The position numbers and the translations under genes are program-made. A stretch of DNA of 64,000 bases from Colletotrichum lupini (taxonomy: Eukaryota > Ascomycota > Sordariomycetes > Glomerellales > Glomerellaceae), in the NCBI RefSeq assembly GCF_023278565.1, contig NC_064672.1, positions 5,084,001 through 5,148,000 of the forward strand, read 5' to 3'. Positions 1-11,343 of this stretch are shown piece by piece (the first letter of the stretch is position 1; each line of letters opens with the position of its first letter). The notes under the pieces were generated by a model. That model was not told the origin of the DNA, did not search any database, and saw only the letters and a program-made list of their open reading frames with translations.

Positions 1-1340
1 GGTTTAAGAACTAAACTAGGGTTATTATTACCGTTAGCTTTTTTATTTATACTTAAATCTTACTATCAAGAGCTTTAAAAATGACTCTAAGTTATGCTTA
101 AACGTCGTCGATCTCTATATTTTGTGCGTTACGAATTATTATTTATATAAATAATTTAATTATATATTTATTAGCGAGGTCCCTAATTATAAGTTTTTAT
201 ATATATAATACGTTAAGGGCTTTAGAGGAATTTTACTTAAACCGCTTTTATAAAGTCTTAGTAATAACTTATATTTCGTAGTTAAATAGAGCTAGTTATT
301 TTAGTTATATAAGCTTAGTAATATACTATATTAACGCTATGCTTAGTAAGTAAGATAATTATACCTCCCTAATGGCTACGTTACTTTTAGTTATTATAAG
401 ATACCGGAGCTTATTATAAAAAATATAAACGTTAGTATAAGTAGTAAACTTAGTACTAAAGGTAATACTATACTTCGAATTATCGTAATTAGTTAGATCG
501 AAGTATCCAATTTCCTTTAGCTTTAGGGGTATAAACTAATTACTATTATATCTAGGAGTTAATTATTAGCTACTATTATTACTATTATTTATATTATTTA
601 TAGTTAAGGCTATTGTTATAGTAATTTGGGCGATTATATTAGTAGAGAGATTACTAATTAGGTTATTATTACCCGCAGGCTAGTTATTACTATTTATATT
701 ACCGTGTACTATTTTAAAAAGTTTTATTAACTTATTATAGTCGCTAAGTAAAGAAGGGCGTAGGCAGTAGTTACTTAGGTTAGTAATAAGACTTTTTAAA
801 TTAAAGTAGTTATTTAAGTTAGTAATACGTATTATTACTAATACTAAAGGTGCGGTAAGTAACGATTATAATTAAGTAAGAGTCGTTAAATAAGTATCGT
901 TAAATAACGTTAGTTAGTAATCGAACTTTACGATATAGATTTATTAGATTACTATATTAACTCTTTATACCGATTTTAAAAATTTAATAGGGTAGTTTAG
1001 CTCGACTTTATTAATACGAGTATTAATAATTTAGTTAGCTCGCTATAATACTTACGTTACGTAACGTTAATCAGCGTTTATAACTCTCGCTACGTAGGGG
1101 TAGTTCGTATTATTAATATAAAAACATAGTAATTATTTAATTTTTAACTTAGCTATTATTAATTATATTTTTTATAGGGGTAAAGTAAGGATTATTTAGT
1201 AAATTAAATCCTAGTTATAATAGGCTAGTAAAAAAGAAATTCTTAGTACCGGGTCGTATTATAGGTTGTGCTACTAGATTGCTAGGGGTAAAGGTAGGGT
1301 TAATATAATATGTTAAGTAGTAGTTAATTCTTCTAAGTAA
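1..1340. repeat. A+T-rich RIP-degraded block
   Basis: The block is dominated by TA, TTA and ATA steps and has very few CA or TG dinucleotides, while CG dinucleotides persist in places. That pattern is expected from repeat-induced point mutation (CpA to TpA), which attacks duplicated transposons in ascomycetes. Every frame is full of stops and no gene can be read. It probably derives from a retroelement, but I could not identify the family. It runs off the left edge of the window, and the right edge to ordinary GC-rich DNA near 1340-1360 is abrupt. Confidence 0.8.
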
Positions 1341-2631
1341 TATAGGTAGAAGCCCCTAATGTGGGCAGAAGCCCCTATGTACAGTTGTGGCTGGTCGCCA
1401 CCAGTTGTGGCACACAGCCTGTGGCTGTGTAGTGTGGCAGTTTCTCTCTCCCACTGGCTGAGGTTGTTTCCCCCCTGGTCCCCAAATAACAGCAGAGGGC
1501 GTGCGGCTCCGACTCTAGACTTCCCCCAAGGGGGGCGTGAAGCCAGCGAATGACAACAGTGACCACGTAGGTACTCCGTACCCCGTATCCTCGTACGTAG
1601 TATGTACTCCGTAGACCTCGAAATAATCCTCATCCCTTCTCCCCAATTGCCCATCCACCACCACCTCCCAAAAGAAGCTCCGGTTGGCAAGATGTCAGTT
1701 TCATCGTAGCACAACCTGACAACATCTCCACTCTTCTTTTCCGTTCCTGTCGGGTTCAACGTTCCTGCCTTTACAGTCTTCTGTTCCTCTTCCATTCTGC
1801 TTCCAGGGAAACACCCATCCTAGCGACGAGAGACACAGCCTGGAGGAAAAGGGAAAGGGCACCCGCGTACCCGACCAGCCAGCCCTTGCCTGCCTTCTTT
1901 TTTTTCATGTCTCCTTCCTTTTGCCGACGCCTCCAGCAAGTTGTAACCAACCCCGACTTACCGTACCTCTGCCATCGTCGCCATTTCTACACCGCAGGCT
2001 CCCAAGGTACCTACAGTACTCAACTACGTCCAACTACTTTACCAGTCCGAATTGCAGTCATTCGAAGAAACCCAACTTTGCCTCACCCACGCCTGCAGGA
2101 TCTGTACTCGTATCCTAGCCTCGAGGTACGGATACCCCCGTCTGTCTGGCCTGCTAGCTGTGCGAGGTGTGCCAGGCCCAACTCCTGTTGACCGCGCTTG
2201 GGAGGCTCGGCTCCATCTTCGGTCGCTCGTCCCCGACTGGCGACTTCCTTCCAAATCGCACAAGTCCGCCTCCACCTCCTTCTTCCTCTACCGCACACCT
2301 ACCCAACCTTGACCTACCTTACCCGCAAAAAAACATCATTGCTCCCACCGATTTCGTCGCGACTTAGTTCAACGAATGCTCGACTCTTCATGATGATCTC
2401 GCGCGTCTTGCAGCTCAGCCTGTCCTGTTCCAAAAGTCCATTGGCTTAAACTCCCGGCTTCCGTCTCCAATTGTTTGAGGGTCCCGACCAACCCACGGCC
2501 GACCATCCAACATTCAAAGGGGACCCTGAAACGCTGCAGTCGACCCAAACCTTCGAGTCTGCGACAACAATAGAAAACCGGCACTCTTCGCCCTCTCCCA
2601 GCCTTCTTTTGTCGATCGTCGGCAATTCACC
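1341..2631 (+). promoter_or_regulatory. Upstream region and probable 5' UTR of the SOG2-like gene
   Basis: No supported gene. The first part, near 1565-1615, holds two copies of the TACTCCGTA motif that recurs in this window. From about 1860 on the strand is C/T-rich, as is common in promoters and long 5' leaders of filamentous fungi. Short open frames on both strands show no recognisable domain. Transcript data would be needed to place the start site or any leader intron. Confidence 0.5.
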
Positions 2632-5600
2632 ATGGTTGAACGAATGGAACGGCCAGACAGGCCATCGGGGCCGCCGATGCCTCGCGGCTTGCCCGAGAAT
2701 CCCGCCCAAGGTCGACGACAACTCCAGAAAGATGCAGCACTCGGCAACATCCCTCCCCCGCCTCCCCTCCCGCCGATGCCCAAGGATCTCCGAAATCTTT
2801 CCACCGGCGCGAGCCTCTCGGCTTCCTCGCCCATGACTTCAGCCCAAGTCATCGCCCTCGCCCGCGATGCAATGCAGAGTGCCCTTCACGAGAACGAGTC
2901 GCAGGCCGCCGAAGCGAGTGCCGTGAGCAACGAACTGAAACCCGGCGTCACCATCGACTTGAGCCGCAAGGGCATTCAGAAACTCCCAGACGAGGTTGTT
3001 GATATTATCAAGAATGAGTTGGAGCGGTTCGTACACCTCGCATGCCTTCTTGTCTTTCTGGGCTCCTTTTCTAACGCGTTTCTGTAGTCTCGCCCTATCG
3101 CACAACCAGGTCAATTCATTCCCAGCTCGATTCTCCGAATGTACATCTCTACGATACCTCAATGTGCGGAACAACCAGATCAGGGAGTTTCCGCTGCCGG
3201 TCAGTATTTCTCTATTGGCAAATACATCGTTGGGACTCTGGCAGATTCTGACCAATACCACTAGCTCTGCGATCTGAGATCACTCGAGATTCTTGATCTA
3301 AGCAAAAACAAGCTTCGTGCTCTTCCCCCTGACATTGTCAAGCTTGCATCTTTGAAGGTTTTCTCCGTCCAGAAGAACCGGATCGAAGAGCTGCCCGTTG
3401 CTTTGTCCGACATGGTTTCGTTGCAGGTACTCAAATTCGATGGCAACCCAATCACATTTCCGCCTCGCGAGGTCCTGCAGGTGCAAGCAAGCAGCCCGCC
3501 AAACGAGGGCTATCTGAAAGAAAGCGAAGTCACCGAGGTGGCTGTTACTGCACACATCAAGCGCTTTCTAAGACAACATGCCATGAACGGTCGTGCAGAG
3601 TCAGACACAGCCGGTGAAGAATCCAGCGAAGGCGTGGAAACCCCACGTATGCCACCGATCAAGCGAGTTGTGAGCGGTCGGTTTCCTATCAAGGTCAATG
3701 GTACCGATGTGCCTGATCTTCGATCCCCGAACCTGATTCGGCCTCCACCTATTCCGAATCGGTCGCATTACCGAGGGTTGTCTCAGCAAAACACAGCTGT
3801 CCGCCGTCCTGGTGTTATGCCGTTGACCATAGGAAATGTCAACGAGCGACTCCGAAGCAACTCAGAGACGTTATTGCAGGCAACTCGCGGAGAACGCCCC
3901 GAATCTCGAGCAAGACGCATGGGCGTGGTATCTCAGAAGGCTACTCAGCTCGGCACCTTGGACGAGACCCAGGCCAACAACCGCTTCAGTCACTACAGAG
4001 GCCTGAGCCATGGTAGTGCCATGCAGCCGCCTCCCCCCAGCATGTCGGTCAAGAGCCCCAACAGCCCTGCAGAACCTTTTCTCCAGCGTCCGATTTACGT
4101 CAGAAGACTCTCTGTTCTCCCTGAACGCAGACGCGAGTCCAAGTTTTACGACCCCATTCTCGAGGCCGCCAAGGGCATCCTGTATGCCGTGTTTCAGATT
4201 CATCCCATGATCCAGATGCTCATGAGCTTGACGAGCGATGGCTCCTCCAAAAGATCTAGTCTCGAGATTGTTTTCTATAACACGAATTCGCATGTGGAGG
4301 AGCTGGAGCAGGAGATTCAGAAGCACGACCCCATGGTGGTGGGAGACGAGATGGCGGGCCGCGACAATGAGAACGTCCACCGGGCTTGCCAGACTCTGGT
4401 TGGGGCCTATACACATGTCTGCACCCTCCTCGCCGGCAATATCGACTCATTTGTCGATAACGGAGATCCGCGCTACATCCGCACTCTACTGATGCTCATC
4501 TATAATAGCATCATGGAGATCAGATGTACTCTTGCCGCGCTGACACCAGAGGCTGGCTTGACCAAGCCCCCTACGCGGGCCATGAACATCAGCGACACGA
4601 TCAAACCCCATTCGCGCGACAACTCCATAACGCCTACCGCTGACCGGCTTGGATTGGCCCAGCGACCACGACCCGGCCCTATTATGCACAACCCGAGCAA
4701 CCTCAGAGTTGCGACAGACGTGCCCCTTCCATACCTGAACGGTATCAGCGGTATGAATGGCATGAACGGTATGCATGGAAACGTAGCAAGCCGTACAGCA
4801 ATGCTCACTTCCGCAACGCCACGGTCAGGAGAATCGTTTGCGTCGGCCTCATCGGGGGGGCGTGGCATATCCGATTTCACCGAGGACGACAGACACTTTG
4901 AGAGAATTTTCCTCGCCCTGCGGGAATCGTCAAAGGTTGTCTCCCTCACTTTACCCGCTTTCCAGCATCACATGTCGGTCCTCGCGAAGAGGGCAATGGG
5001 ACGTCGTGCACCCGAACACGAAATGAAGTGGTGGAAGGCTCTTATTAGCAGATGCAGCACGGCACTGCAGCAGACGGAGATGCTGCAGAGTCGCCTGTCA
5101 CTAATCAAACTCAAAGAGCCTGGTCTAATGAACCAACCTGCCTTCAGAAATTTGATCAGCAACTTTATGGACTCGTGGTATGAATTTGGAGATCACACTC
5201 GCAAGGCGATCAGTGAAGTCAGTCTTCCACTTCCACCCGATACCAGGAACCGACTACGTCCTATCCAACATGCCATGAAGCAAGCAACGGATACCATTGT
5301 TCAGTCGCCTTGGGGCTACTTGCTACGACAGTCTTCGAACTCCAACATGTTCAGCCCGAACAGTGGCCCAGGCTTGGCACCCATGCAGTTGCCAATGACC
5401 CCTCAGAGCGCAGCTTTGGGCCCTGCTGTCCAGGCGACAGTTCCTTCCACTCCGCAGAGTGCATCCTTTGCCTCGGCCTTCAATGGCGGCGTTTTTGAGC
5501 GCGCGGACGCTCTCATATCTATGGGTGGCCTCTCAATGTCTCGCAACGGTACGATGACCAACAGCTCGGCCGCTAGTTTCACCATGTCTTCCATGTCATC

Positions 5601-5709
5601 GCTCTCGTCCGATGGCGGTGCCATGACACCATCATCAGTCATTAGCCCTAACGGCTTCGGCCCTGGCCCGGTGCCACTCCGACTCAACGGTAGCAAAGTT
5701 GCCTTCTAG
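2632..5709 (+). CDS. sog2: SOG2-like leucine-rich repeat protein, RAM signalling network
   Basis: Model: join(2632..3026, 3088..3199, 3265..5709), 983 aa. The two introns (61 and 65 nt) both have GT-AG ends; the first has a CTAAC branch site, and splicing joins the leucine-rich repeats in frame. Residues 1-100 are Pro/Ser-rich. About 103-240 form leucine-rich repeats (for example SLEILDLSKNKLRALPPDI). From about residue 460 (KFYDPILEAAKG) a long helical region matches the Sog2 domain. The C-terminus is Ser/Met/Gly-rich and disordered. In yeasts Sog2 is the LRR partner of the Cbk1/Kic1 kinase (RAM) pathway, which controls polarity, cell separation and wall integrity. Family assignment rests on the LRR plus C-terminal layout and recalled family sequence. 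Start is the Met in context TTCACCATGG; it opens the only long frame into the LRRs. Confidence 0.85.
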
Positions 5710-6924
5710 TCGAAGCGCAGAGCCACTACACCTTGGATTCGCCGGACATTTTGGGGCAAAAAGTACGGATCGCAATCAAAGTAGATCCATCTTGTTTTTT
5801 TTTTGTTTATACGGTGGTCTGGATGACCAACAACCGCACCGCATTTTGTCTCATTCCTTCATTCGCGCATAGCATTGGCGTCACGGTCGGACTCATTCAC
5901 GGATGGTAGCCATACACTCATTTGAAAAAGAACACGTCTCGGACCACTACGCAGGTCAAGGGGCGCATGTAATGTTATAGTAACGAAGCAAAGTGGATGC
6001 CATCTCCCTGCATACAGAATATGGGGAGCGCGGGCACCAGAGAAAAGGCCGCTACGAGTTCATGTGCCACGCGTACACATCAACTATGGCTGTCAGCTGT
6101 ATAGTAGATTTGGCCTATGAGCAGATAGGCAAACGTAACGAGCAAAAGGTTCACCCTGAGATTGACTTTGAGAAAACATGTGATTCAGGCAGCTTGTGGC
6201 CCTTTACCGTATGTCTTTTGGCTCGAGCTAAGCATTATGGACGAAACACGCCTATGTCTCTATTATACGACCATACCTACCGGACAACTCGGGATCCTAT
6301 CCGCTCTCGTATTAACAAACCAGTAAGGGTAAGCATATTTAAAAGAACGGGATCCTAAATGACTTAGTTTCTGGAATAATACCCGGCTATGCCTTAACAA
6401 TGTACATACGCTAAGTTTACGCTGACGACGTCTTTGGCAGGCTGTTGAAACTCTCTGAGGCTTTCGAAGGGTCGCCGTACTGTTGTGATGTATAGTTCTG
6501 AAGGAGGTTGCGGGCTTTCGTGTACTTTGGCTGACTTTAGAGTCCGAAGACGCGGGGGTTCCATCTGACTTACATGACAATGTAAGCGGGCAGTATATTC
6601 ACCCCTCTCTCGAACTACGGCACATAGTGGCCGATGACGTCACCACGTGATGCCCACTACGTATTCAGACAGTTATCTCAACCGTATCGGCATAGTGGTA
6701 TGATAAGGTTCAACTACAAACCTTAAGGTAGGTATTGATCGTGATTCCTTCTGATCATGGTCGTAAAAGCAAACCCAATTATGTGGTAATCGGGTATAAG
6801 AAGCAGGCTTCCTACCCTTCGAACAAGCTTGGTTCCTGATTTCCTAGGTCTCTCGCCTTCATCTCAAAAGTCTACCAAAGATTTCAGTTGCCCCCACAAG
6901 CTGAACAAAGTCCCACCACTCACA
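5710..6924. other. Intergenic region, SOG2 3' end and hsp31 promoter
   Basis: No gene supported. Short open frames (about 5993-6358 plus, 6263-6580 minus) overlap one another and show no domain. The right part holds a perfect CRE and an E-box, listed separately, upstream of the Hsp31-type gene. Confidence 0.5.
6635..6649. promoter_or_regulatory. CRE palindrome plus E-box upstream of hsp31
   Basis: A perfect TGACGTCA lies at 6635-6642 and CACGTG at 6644-6649, one base apart and about 280 bp upstream of the Hsp31-type start codon. TGACGTCA is the classic site for ATF/CREB-type bZIP factors, which in fungi (Atf1 class) drive oxidative and osmotic stress genes. CACGTG is bound by bHLH factors. 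A role in this promoter is inferred from position only. Confidence 0.5.
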
Positions 6925-7806
6925 ATGTCAAACGCGTCAGATCGCGCTCCTATACGGGATCGGGCCGAGGCGGATGCCTGGTTTCCATCGCCTTTCTCTT
7001 TGACCAAGTACACATCGCCCAAGACCGATTTCGATGGGGCCGACTATCCCAACGCCTATAACGGTGGCAAGTGGAAAGTACTCCTCATTGCAACTCAAGA
7101 ACGATATCTTAAGATGGCCGGTGGCGAGTTCTTCTCGACAGGAAACCATCCCGTAGAGATGCTTCTGCCCATGATCCACCTTGACGCCGCTGGTTTCGAT
7201 ATCGATATTGCGACGATCTCGGGAGACCCAGTCAAATTTGAGATGTGGGCTTTTCCGGAAGAGGATGTTGCGGTGAAGGAGATCTTTGACAAGTATAAGG
7301 AAAAGATCCGTAGTCCACTCAACCTCCACGACGTGTGGGGTGAAGGGTTCACCAAGGATACTCCTTATCTCGCTGTCTTTATTCCCGGTGGACACGGGGT
7401 CCTGAACGGCATCCCCTTTTCCGAGACTGTTGGTAAAGTTCTGCGGTGGGCTCACGACAGTCAGAGATTCTTCATCACTCTGTGTCACGGTCCAGCAAGT
7501 ATGCTTGCTGCCGATGTTGGTAAGCCAGAGGGAAGTGAGTTCATATACAACGGCTACGCAGTAGATGTGTTTCCGGACTCTTTGGATCAGGGCGCCAATG
7601 TTGATATTGGATATATCCCTGGCAAGATGGAATGGTTCGTGGGCGAGCGTCTCCGCAATCTCGGTGTCACGGTCCTCAACAAGGATATTTCTGGTGCTAC
7701 TCACCGAGATCGTCTTCTTCTTACTGGAGATTCGCCATTAGCGTCAAACAATCTCGGGAAGCTTGCTGCAAAGACATTGCTTGAGGAGTTTGAGAGGCTC
7801 TCGTGA
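6925..7806 (+). CDS. hsp31: Hsp31/HchA-type DJ-1 superfamily protein (glutathione-independent glyoxalase III or chaperone)
   Basis: Uninterrupted 293-aa frame starting at CACAATG; a longer frame exists upstream but lacks family homology. The protein follows bacterial HchA (E. coli Hsp31) over nearly its full length. [10 protein letters not shown] (residues 69-78) contains the His and Glu equivalent to the family's metal ligands. PGGHG is at 154-158, the nucleophile elbow LCHGPAS has Cys187 and His188, and FPD supplies Asp218 for the Cys-His-Asp triad. [14 protein letters not shown] and [18 protein letters not shown] are also typical. Members convert methylglyoxal to lactate without glutathione and have holdase and reported deglycase activity, probably in the cytosol. 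This is the long HchA type with the P/linker region, not the roughly 235-aa yeast Hsp31 type. The CRE/E-box upstream fits stress control. Bacterial-like similarity raises the possibility of old horizontal transfer. Confidence 0.88.
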   Translation: MSNASDRAPIRDRAEADAWFPSPFSLTKYTSPKTDFDGADYPNAYNGGKWKVLLIATQERYLKMAGGEFFSTGNHPVEMLLPMIHLDAAGFDIDIATISGDPVKFEMWAFPEEDVAVKEIFDKYKEKIRSPLNLHDVWGEGFTKDTPYLAVFIPGGHGVLNGIPFSETVGKVLRWAHDSQRFFITLCHGPASMLAADVGKPEGSEFIYNGYAVDVFPDSLDQGANVDIGYIPGKMEWFVGERLRNLGVTVLNKDISGATHRDRLLLTGDSPLASNNLGKLAAKTLLEEFERLS

Positions 7807-8145
7807 CGAAGTCGATGTAGCTTAGCTGTTTGAGATTATGGCACAACCCATTATGGTTTTCTGAGGTGACTCAACTAGGTAAATCTCATATTTTCCTAAG
7901 TTAGAAAATGCCTCTATTTCGCCGTCAAGAACGATCTGGATTTGGAAATAAGTCTTGGCTGTGAAATACGTCTGATTCTGGAAGTCATTTAATCAGAACC
8001 ATAATTTCGAGTGAAAATTAACTGCACTCAACCATGCCATATTCTGGCAGTTGTTGTTACAAACGTGATCTCTCCGCGTCATATATCTATTGCTCAACTA
8101 CTCACAGTCGGAACGTATTCCACCATCATTCAATCTTGTACGTTA
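7807..8145. other. Intergenic region, nothing recognised
   Basis: 3' flank of the Hsp31-type gene and the far end of the Pfs relic on the other strand. No coding or structural feature recognised. Confidence 0.4.
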
Positions 8146-8448
8146 CTAGTCTAATACCAGTGAACAAAGCAAGAAGTGACCCAAGTGAAGCACGTCTAGT
8201 GCTCTCTTGGTCTCCTGTACTCCCGCGACCGACACGTAGGTCAAGAGCTCCTGAGCATACGCAGCGGCCATGACCGAGGCGTGGCATTGCCATCGATCGT
8301 TCTTCTGGGAGTCGGCGTAGGCACATGTCCCTCGGATCACGAGACAGGGAAAGTGGTTCATCAGGCCGGCTGCTTCCTTGTCAAACCAGATGCAATCCTC
8401 GCCGACGCCGGCAACAACAGACCTACACCTCTCTATGAGGACGACACC
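8146..8448 (-). pseudogene. Relic of a Pfs (PNP/UDP phosphorylase) domain, C-terminal part
   Basis: On the minus strand the frame reads [16 protein letters not shown], then [13 protein letters not shown] and AAAYAQELL. This is the C-terminal signature of the nucleoside-phosphorylase-like (Pfs) domain that heads many fungal NACHT/ankyrin NLR-like proteins (usual form [28 protein letters not shown]). Only the last third of the domain remains, and there is no ATPase or repeat domain after it; the frame stops at 8146. It begins immediately after, and in the same frame as, the TGA stop of the DUF1993 gene, and I see no start of its own for the missing part. Best read as the leftover of a decayed NLR-like gene; readthrough expression is possible but unsupported. 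Confidence 0.65.
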
Positions 8449-9146
8449 TCAGGCTTCTTCTTGCTTCTTCTCCTCGACCTTGACAAACAAGTCCCGCTGC
8501 GTGTCGAGGTAATCAAAGGCCGTCAGGGGCACCCCCAGATGGCGGAGGATGCAGTAGGCGGAGCCGAGGTGGAAGTGGAAGTTTGGGCAGGCGTACTGGA
8601 CCACGTACGAGTAGCCCGTGAAGCGGAAGGTGCCCATGGATTTCGTCTCCATAAGGATTTCGTCGTCTTCGCGGCCGGCGGGCATGGAGGTTTCAGGGTC
8701 GAGGGCGGCGAGGATGGCGACGGTGGCGTCGACGCGGGATTGGAGTTGGGGGAAGGTGGTTTCGTCGTCGGGGAAGTAGGTGTCTGGGGCTCGAGCTACG
8801 CGGGTGGCGAGGAATTTTGCGGTGTTGGAGATTGATTGGACTTGGTAGTCGAGGCTGCATTTGGGGGTTGTTTTGGTTAGCTGGAGATTTTTGGGACATA
8901 TGTTTGTCGACATTGGGATTTGGAATAGAGATGTGTTAGAGGAAAGGGGGATGTTGGGTGAGAGAGACAGGGGCTGGGGAGTGTTGAAGCTCACCTTCGC
9001 ATATCCTCGATGAGTCTGAACTTGATCATCTCTTCTTGGTTGAGATCTTTGGCGATGCAGTGCTGTTCAGCTTTTGTGAGGATGACTTTGAGATTGCCCA
9101 GATATTTGAGCATCATGGGGATGGAGGCATTGTAAAGCGAGACCAT
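8449..9146 (-). CDS. DUF1993 family protein
   Basis: Model: complement(join(8449..8854, 8995..9146)), 185 aa. The 140-nt intron has a GTGAGC donor, a CTAAC branch and an ATGCAG acceptor, and splicing restores the family sequence EDMRSLDYQVQSISNTAK. The N-terminus MVSLYNASIPMMLKYLGNL, the central DDETTFPQLQSRVDATVAIL and the C-terminal ACPNFHFHLGSAYCILRHLGVPL are hallmarks of DUF1993, a helical family common in bacteria and fungi that has distant resemblance to DinB-like four-helix bundles. Function is unknown. The start chosen matches the family N-terminus; a longer frame begins 12 codons upstream. The stop is followed in frame by a Pfs-domain relic. Confidence 0.82.
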
Positions 9147-10108
9147 GTTGGCGGTATTGATTTGAAAGACTATGAGCTTCACAGTTTTCGATCAGGTATG
9201 GGAACGAAAAAGAAGGAAGGCTGATGAAGATAGAAGATAGAAGACAGGGAGGTATGTGAGTAGAGAAAAGGAGTCCTTTTTATTCCACATCAGGTCCTAA
9301 CCCGAGAAAACTGTCCATCTGAATGGCGAGTGCCCGTTGGGTTGACATTTCGACGTCAACGTGAGAGTAGTCCAGCTGCTAGTCTTGCCAATTTCAGGTA
9401 CGCCTCATACCAAAGACCCGTTTGTAATCCGGCTACCGGCATCATGTCTTTCAAGTGGAACAGAAAGACGAATTGGGAATCTTTGATTCTCAAGCGCTGA
9501 CGTGAGACTACAATAATGTATGGGCTTGTTTGAAGTCAAAGTTCTTCCTATACCGCGCGCGAGACTCGATGTGGTCAACAGATTAGGCTCTATAGGGGAA
9601 CACTCTAGCTGTCGAGTCTCAAAGAATAGCCTGGATAGGACGTCGTGTAGTTCATACTTGATCCTCCGGGACCGACCGGCCCCACTACCCCGCCATCTCA
9701 TGCGGGGAGCTATCAGCCGATCCCGTTACCTCCTCTGATTCGCCGTCACCACGACTTACCTGATCGAGGCAGGGCCGGTGATTCCTCTAGTGTATCCCTG
9801 CTGTACTTTAGGTAGGTAGATCGCGCAAAAGTCTTGGAGATCCAAGGCTACGTGGCTACGTAGAAGCGCAGATTACCTTACCTTTCTCCCCCGCCACCCG
9901 CATATTCTCCCACACTTGCCTAGCTCACGATCCTTTCGAGAGCTCTCTCCGTATCCACACCACGGAACCAGAAGCCTACAAGGTACACGCAAGAGCCCAT
10001 TTCCTGTATTCTCATCCAGAAGTAGGCAGTCCTATCTGCGCGTGGGTGTTTTACACGCGCGTGTACCATATACCGTACAACAGAATAACTAAACAACTCA
10101 CCGCCGTC
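9147..10108. other. Intergenic region between divergent genes
   Basis: Probable promoter space for the DUF1993 gene (left) and the BLOC-1-like gene (right). Copies of the GGTAGGTA/TACCTTACC motif occur near 9810 and 9876. No gene, RNA or mobile element recognised. Confidence 0.45.
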
Positions 10109-11056
10109 ATGTTCGCCTCGCTATCGTCATCCTGGTCGGGGAGGAACGCGCAGCCGCCGCCTCCCCCGGCCCCGTCTTCATCAACGACCTCGACATCGCA
10201 ACACCCCAGCATATCCAGCGCCTCCCGCGCAGAGCACTCGCAGTCCTCCAACACCTCCGTCTCCGGCCCCGCGGCCCCTCACAACGTGCTCATCGGCGCC
10301 GCCCAACAACACCAACTACAACAGCAACATGCACCACCACCGGCCCCCGCCTCTTCCACCTCGGCGGCCGCCGCATCAGCATCCTCACCGCCCCAACAAC
10401 CCCTCCACCAGACCCTCCCCTCCCCAGACCAACAACATCACATCTCCGAGGCGCGCGCCGCCGTCGTCGCCTCCATCGGCAACATGCTCGACGGCGAGCT
10501 GCAGACCCGCGCGCGGATGCTGCACGCCAACGCGGCGGCGCTCGACAAGCAGGAGCGCGACGTCGTGCGCGCGACGGAGGCGCTGCGGAAAGAGAACGAC
10601 AAGCTGGCAAAGTTCTCGGGGGACGCGGCGCGCAGGGTGAAAGAGCTGGGGAACGTGCAGAACTGGGCCGAGGTGCTGGAGCGGGATTTCTTGGTGCTCG
10701 AGGAGACGTTACGGCTCGTGAGGGAGGGGAGTTGCGGGAGCGGGTGTGAGAGTTGTGGGAGCGAGGGGAGTTGGAGTGGGAGTGGGAGCTGGAGCGGGAG
10801 TGAGGTCGGGGATGGGGAGGGGGATGTGAGGATGGGAGAGGACAGGCATGGTGGTGATGTGAGTAAGGAGGGTGATGGTAAGGGGAAGATGAGGAAGCAG
10901 CAGCAGCAGCAGCAGCATGGAGGGCTTGTCGATATGGAGATTGATGGGGGGCATGAGGATTGTTCGGAGAGTCAGAGTTTGACTGAGGCGGAGTCGAGCA
11001 CTGGGACGGATGGCCGCGCAAAGGGGTCTGAGACGACATCGATTTCGACACTGTGA
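10109..11056 (+). CDS. BLOC-1 subunit-like coiled-coil protein (CNL1-type)
   Basis: Single-exon 315-aa frame. Start is the Met in GCCGTCATGTTC; an upstream in-frame Met lies in sequence that looks non-coding. Residues 1-110 are Pro/Ser/Gln-rich and disordered. About 112-210 form a helical coiled coil (SEARAAVVASIGNMLDGEL ... KELGNVQNWAEVLERDF) that resembles fungal subunits of the BLOC-1 complex, which acts in endosomal sorting. The C-terminal third is Gly/Ser-rich followed by an acidic and poly-Gln tail (six Gln). The complex assignment is from memory of this conserved segment and is moderate; a generic coiled-coil protein remains possible. It is convergent with TSC13, the two stops being 287 bp apart. 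Confidence 0.6.
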   Translation: MFASLSSSWSGRNAQPPPPPAPSSSTTSTSQHPSISSASRAEHSQSSNTSVSGPAAPHNVLIGAAQQHQLQQQHAPPPAPASSTSAAAASASSPPQQPLHQTLPSPDQQHHISEARAAVVASIGNMLDGELQTRARMLHANAAALDKQERDVVRATEALRKENDKLAKFSGDAARRVKELGNVQNWAEVLERDFLVLEETLRLVREGSCGSGCESCGSEGSWSGSGSWSGSEVGDGEGDVRMGEDRHGGDVSKEGDGKGKMRKQQQQQQHGGLVDMEIDGGHEDCSESQSLTEAESSTGTDGRAKGSETTSISTL

Positions 11057-11343
11057 TTTGCTTTTGGCGGTGGTGGACAGACACGATACCTTTCTTCTTT
11101 ACGACTGAACGACGATGATGACCTATTCACGAAACGGACTGAAATATGAACAACAAAGTTTGATGATTTGGAAACTTTTACCCTCCTCTTTTGACGCCTT
11201 TCCGTACTAAATATCTCTGGGTTCTTTTTAATACATATCAAACGTCACCATTCGCCATGATATCATCTCGTGAAAGGAGTCGGCAGCTTGTGGTAAAGCC
11301 AGCGCGACTAAGCTATACCATTGGATGTAGACTATCCCACAAT

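Noticed and set aside
481..560. Possible Copia-type RNase H remnant read from the minus strand (GYFDLTNYD)
   Set aside because: Similarity to the GYSDADWAG motif is too weak after RIP to name the element.
1313..1795. 160-codon minus-strand frame at the edge of the RIP block
   Set aside because: Starts next to RIP DNA, no family recognised, and overlapped by equal frames on the other strand.
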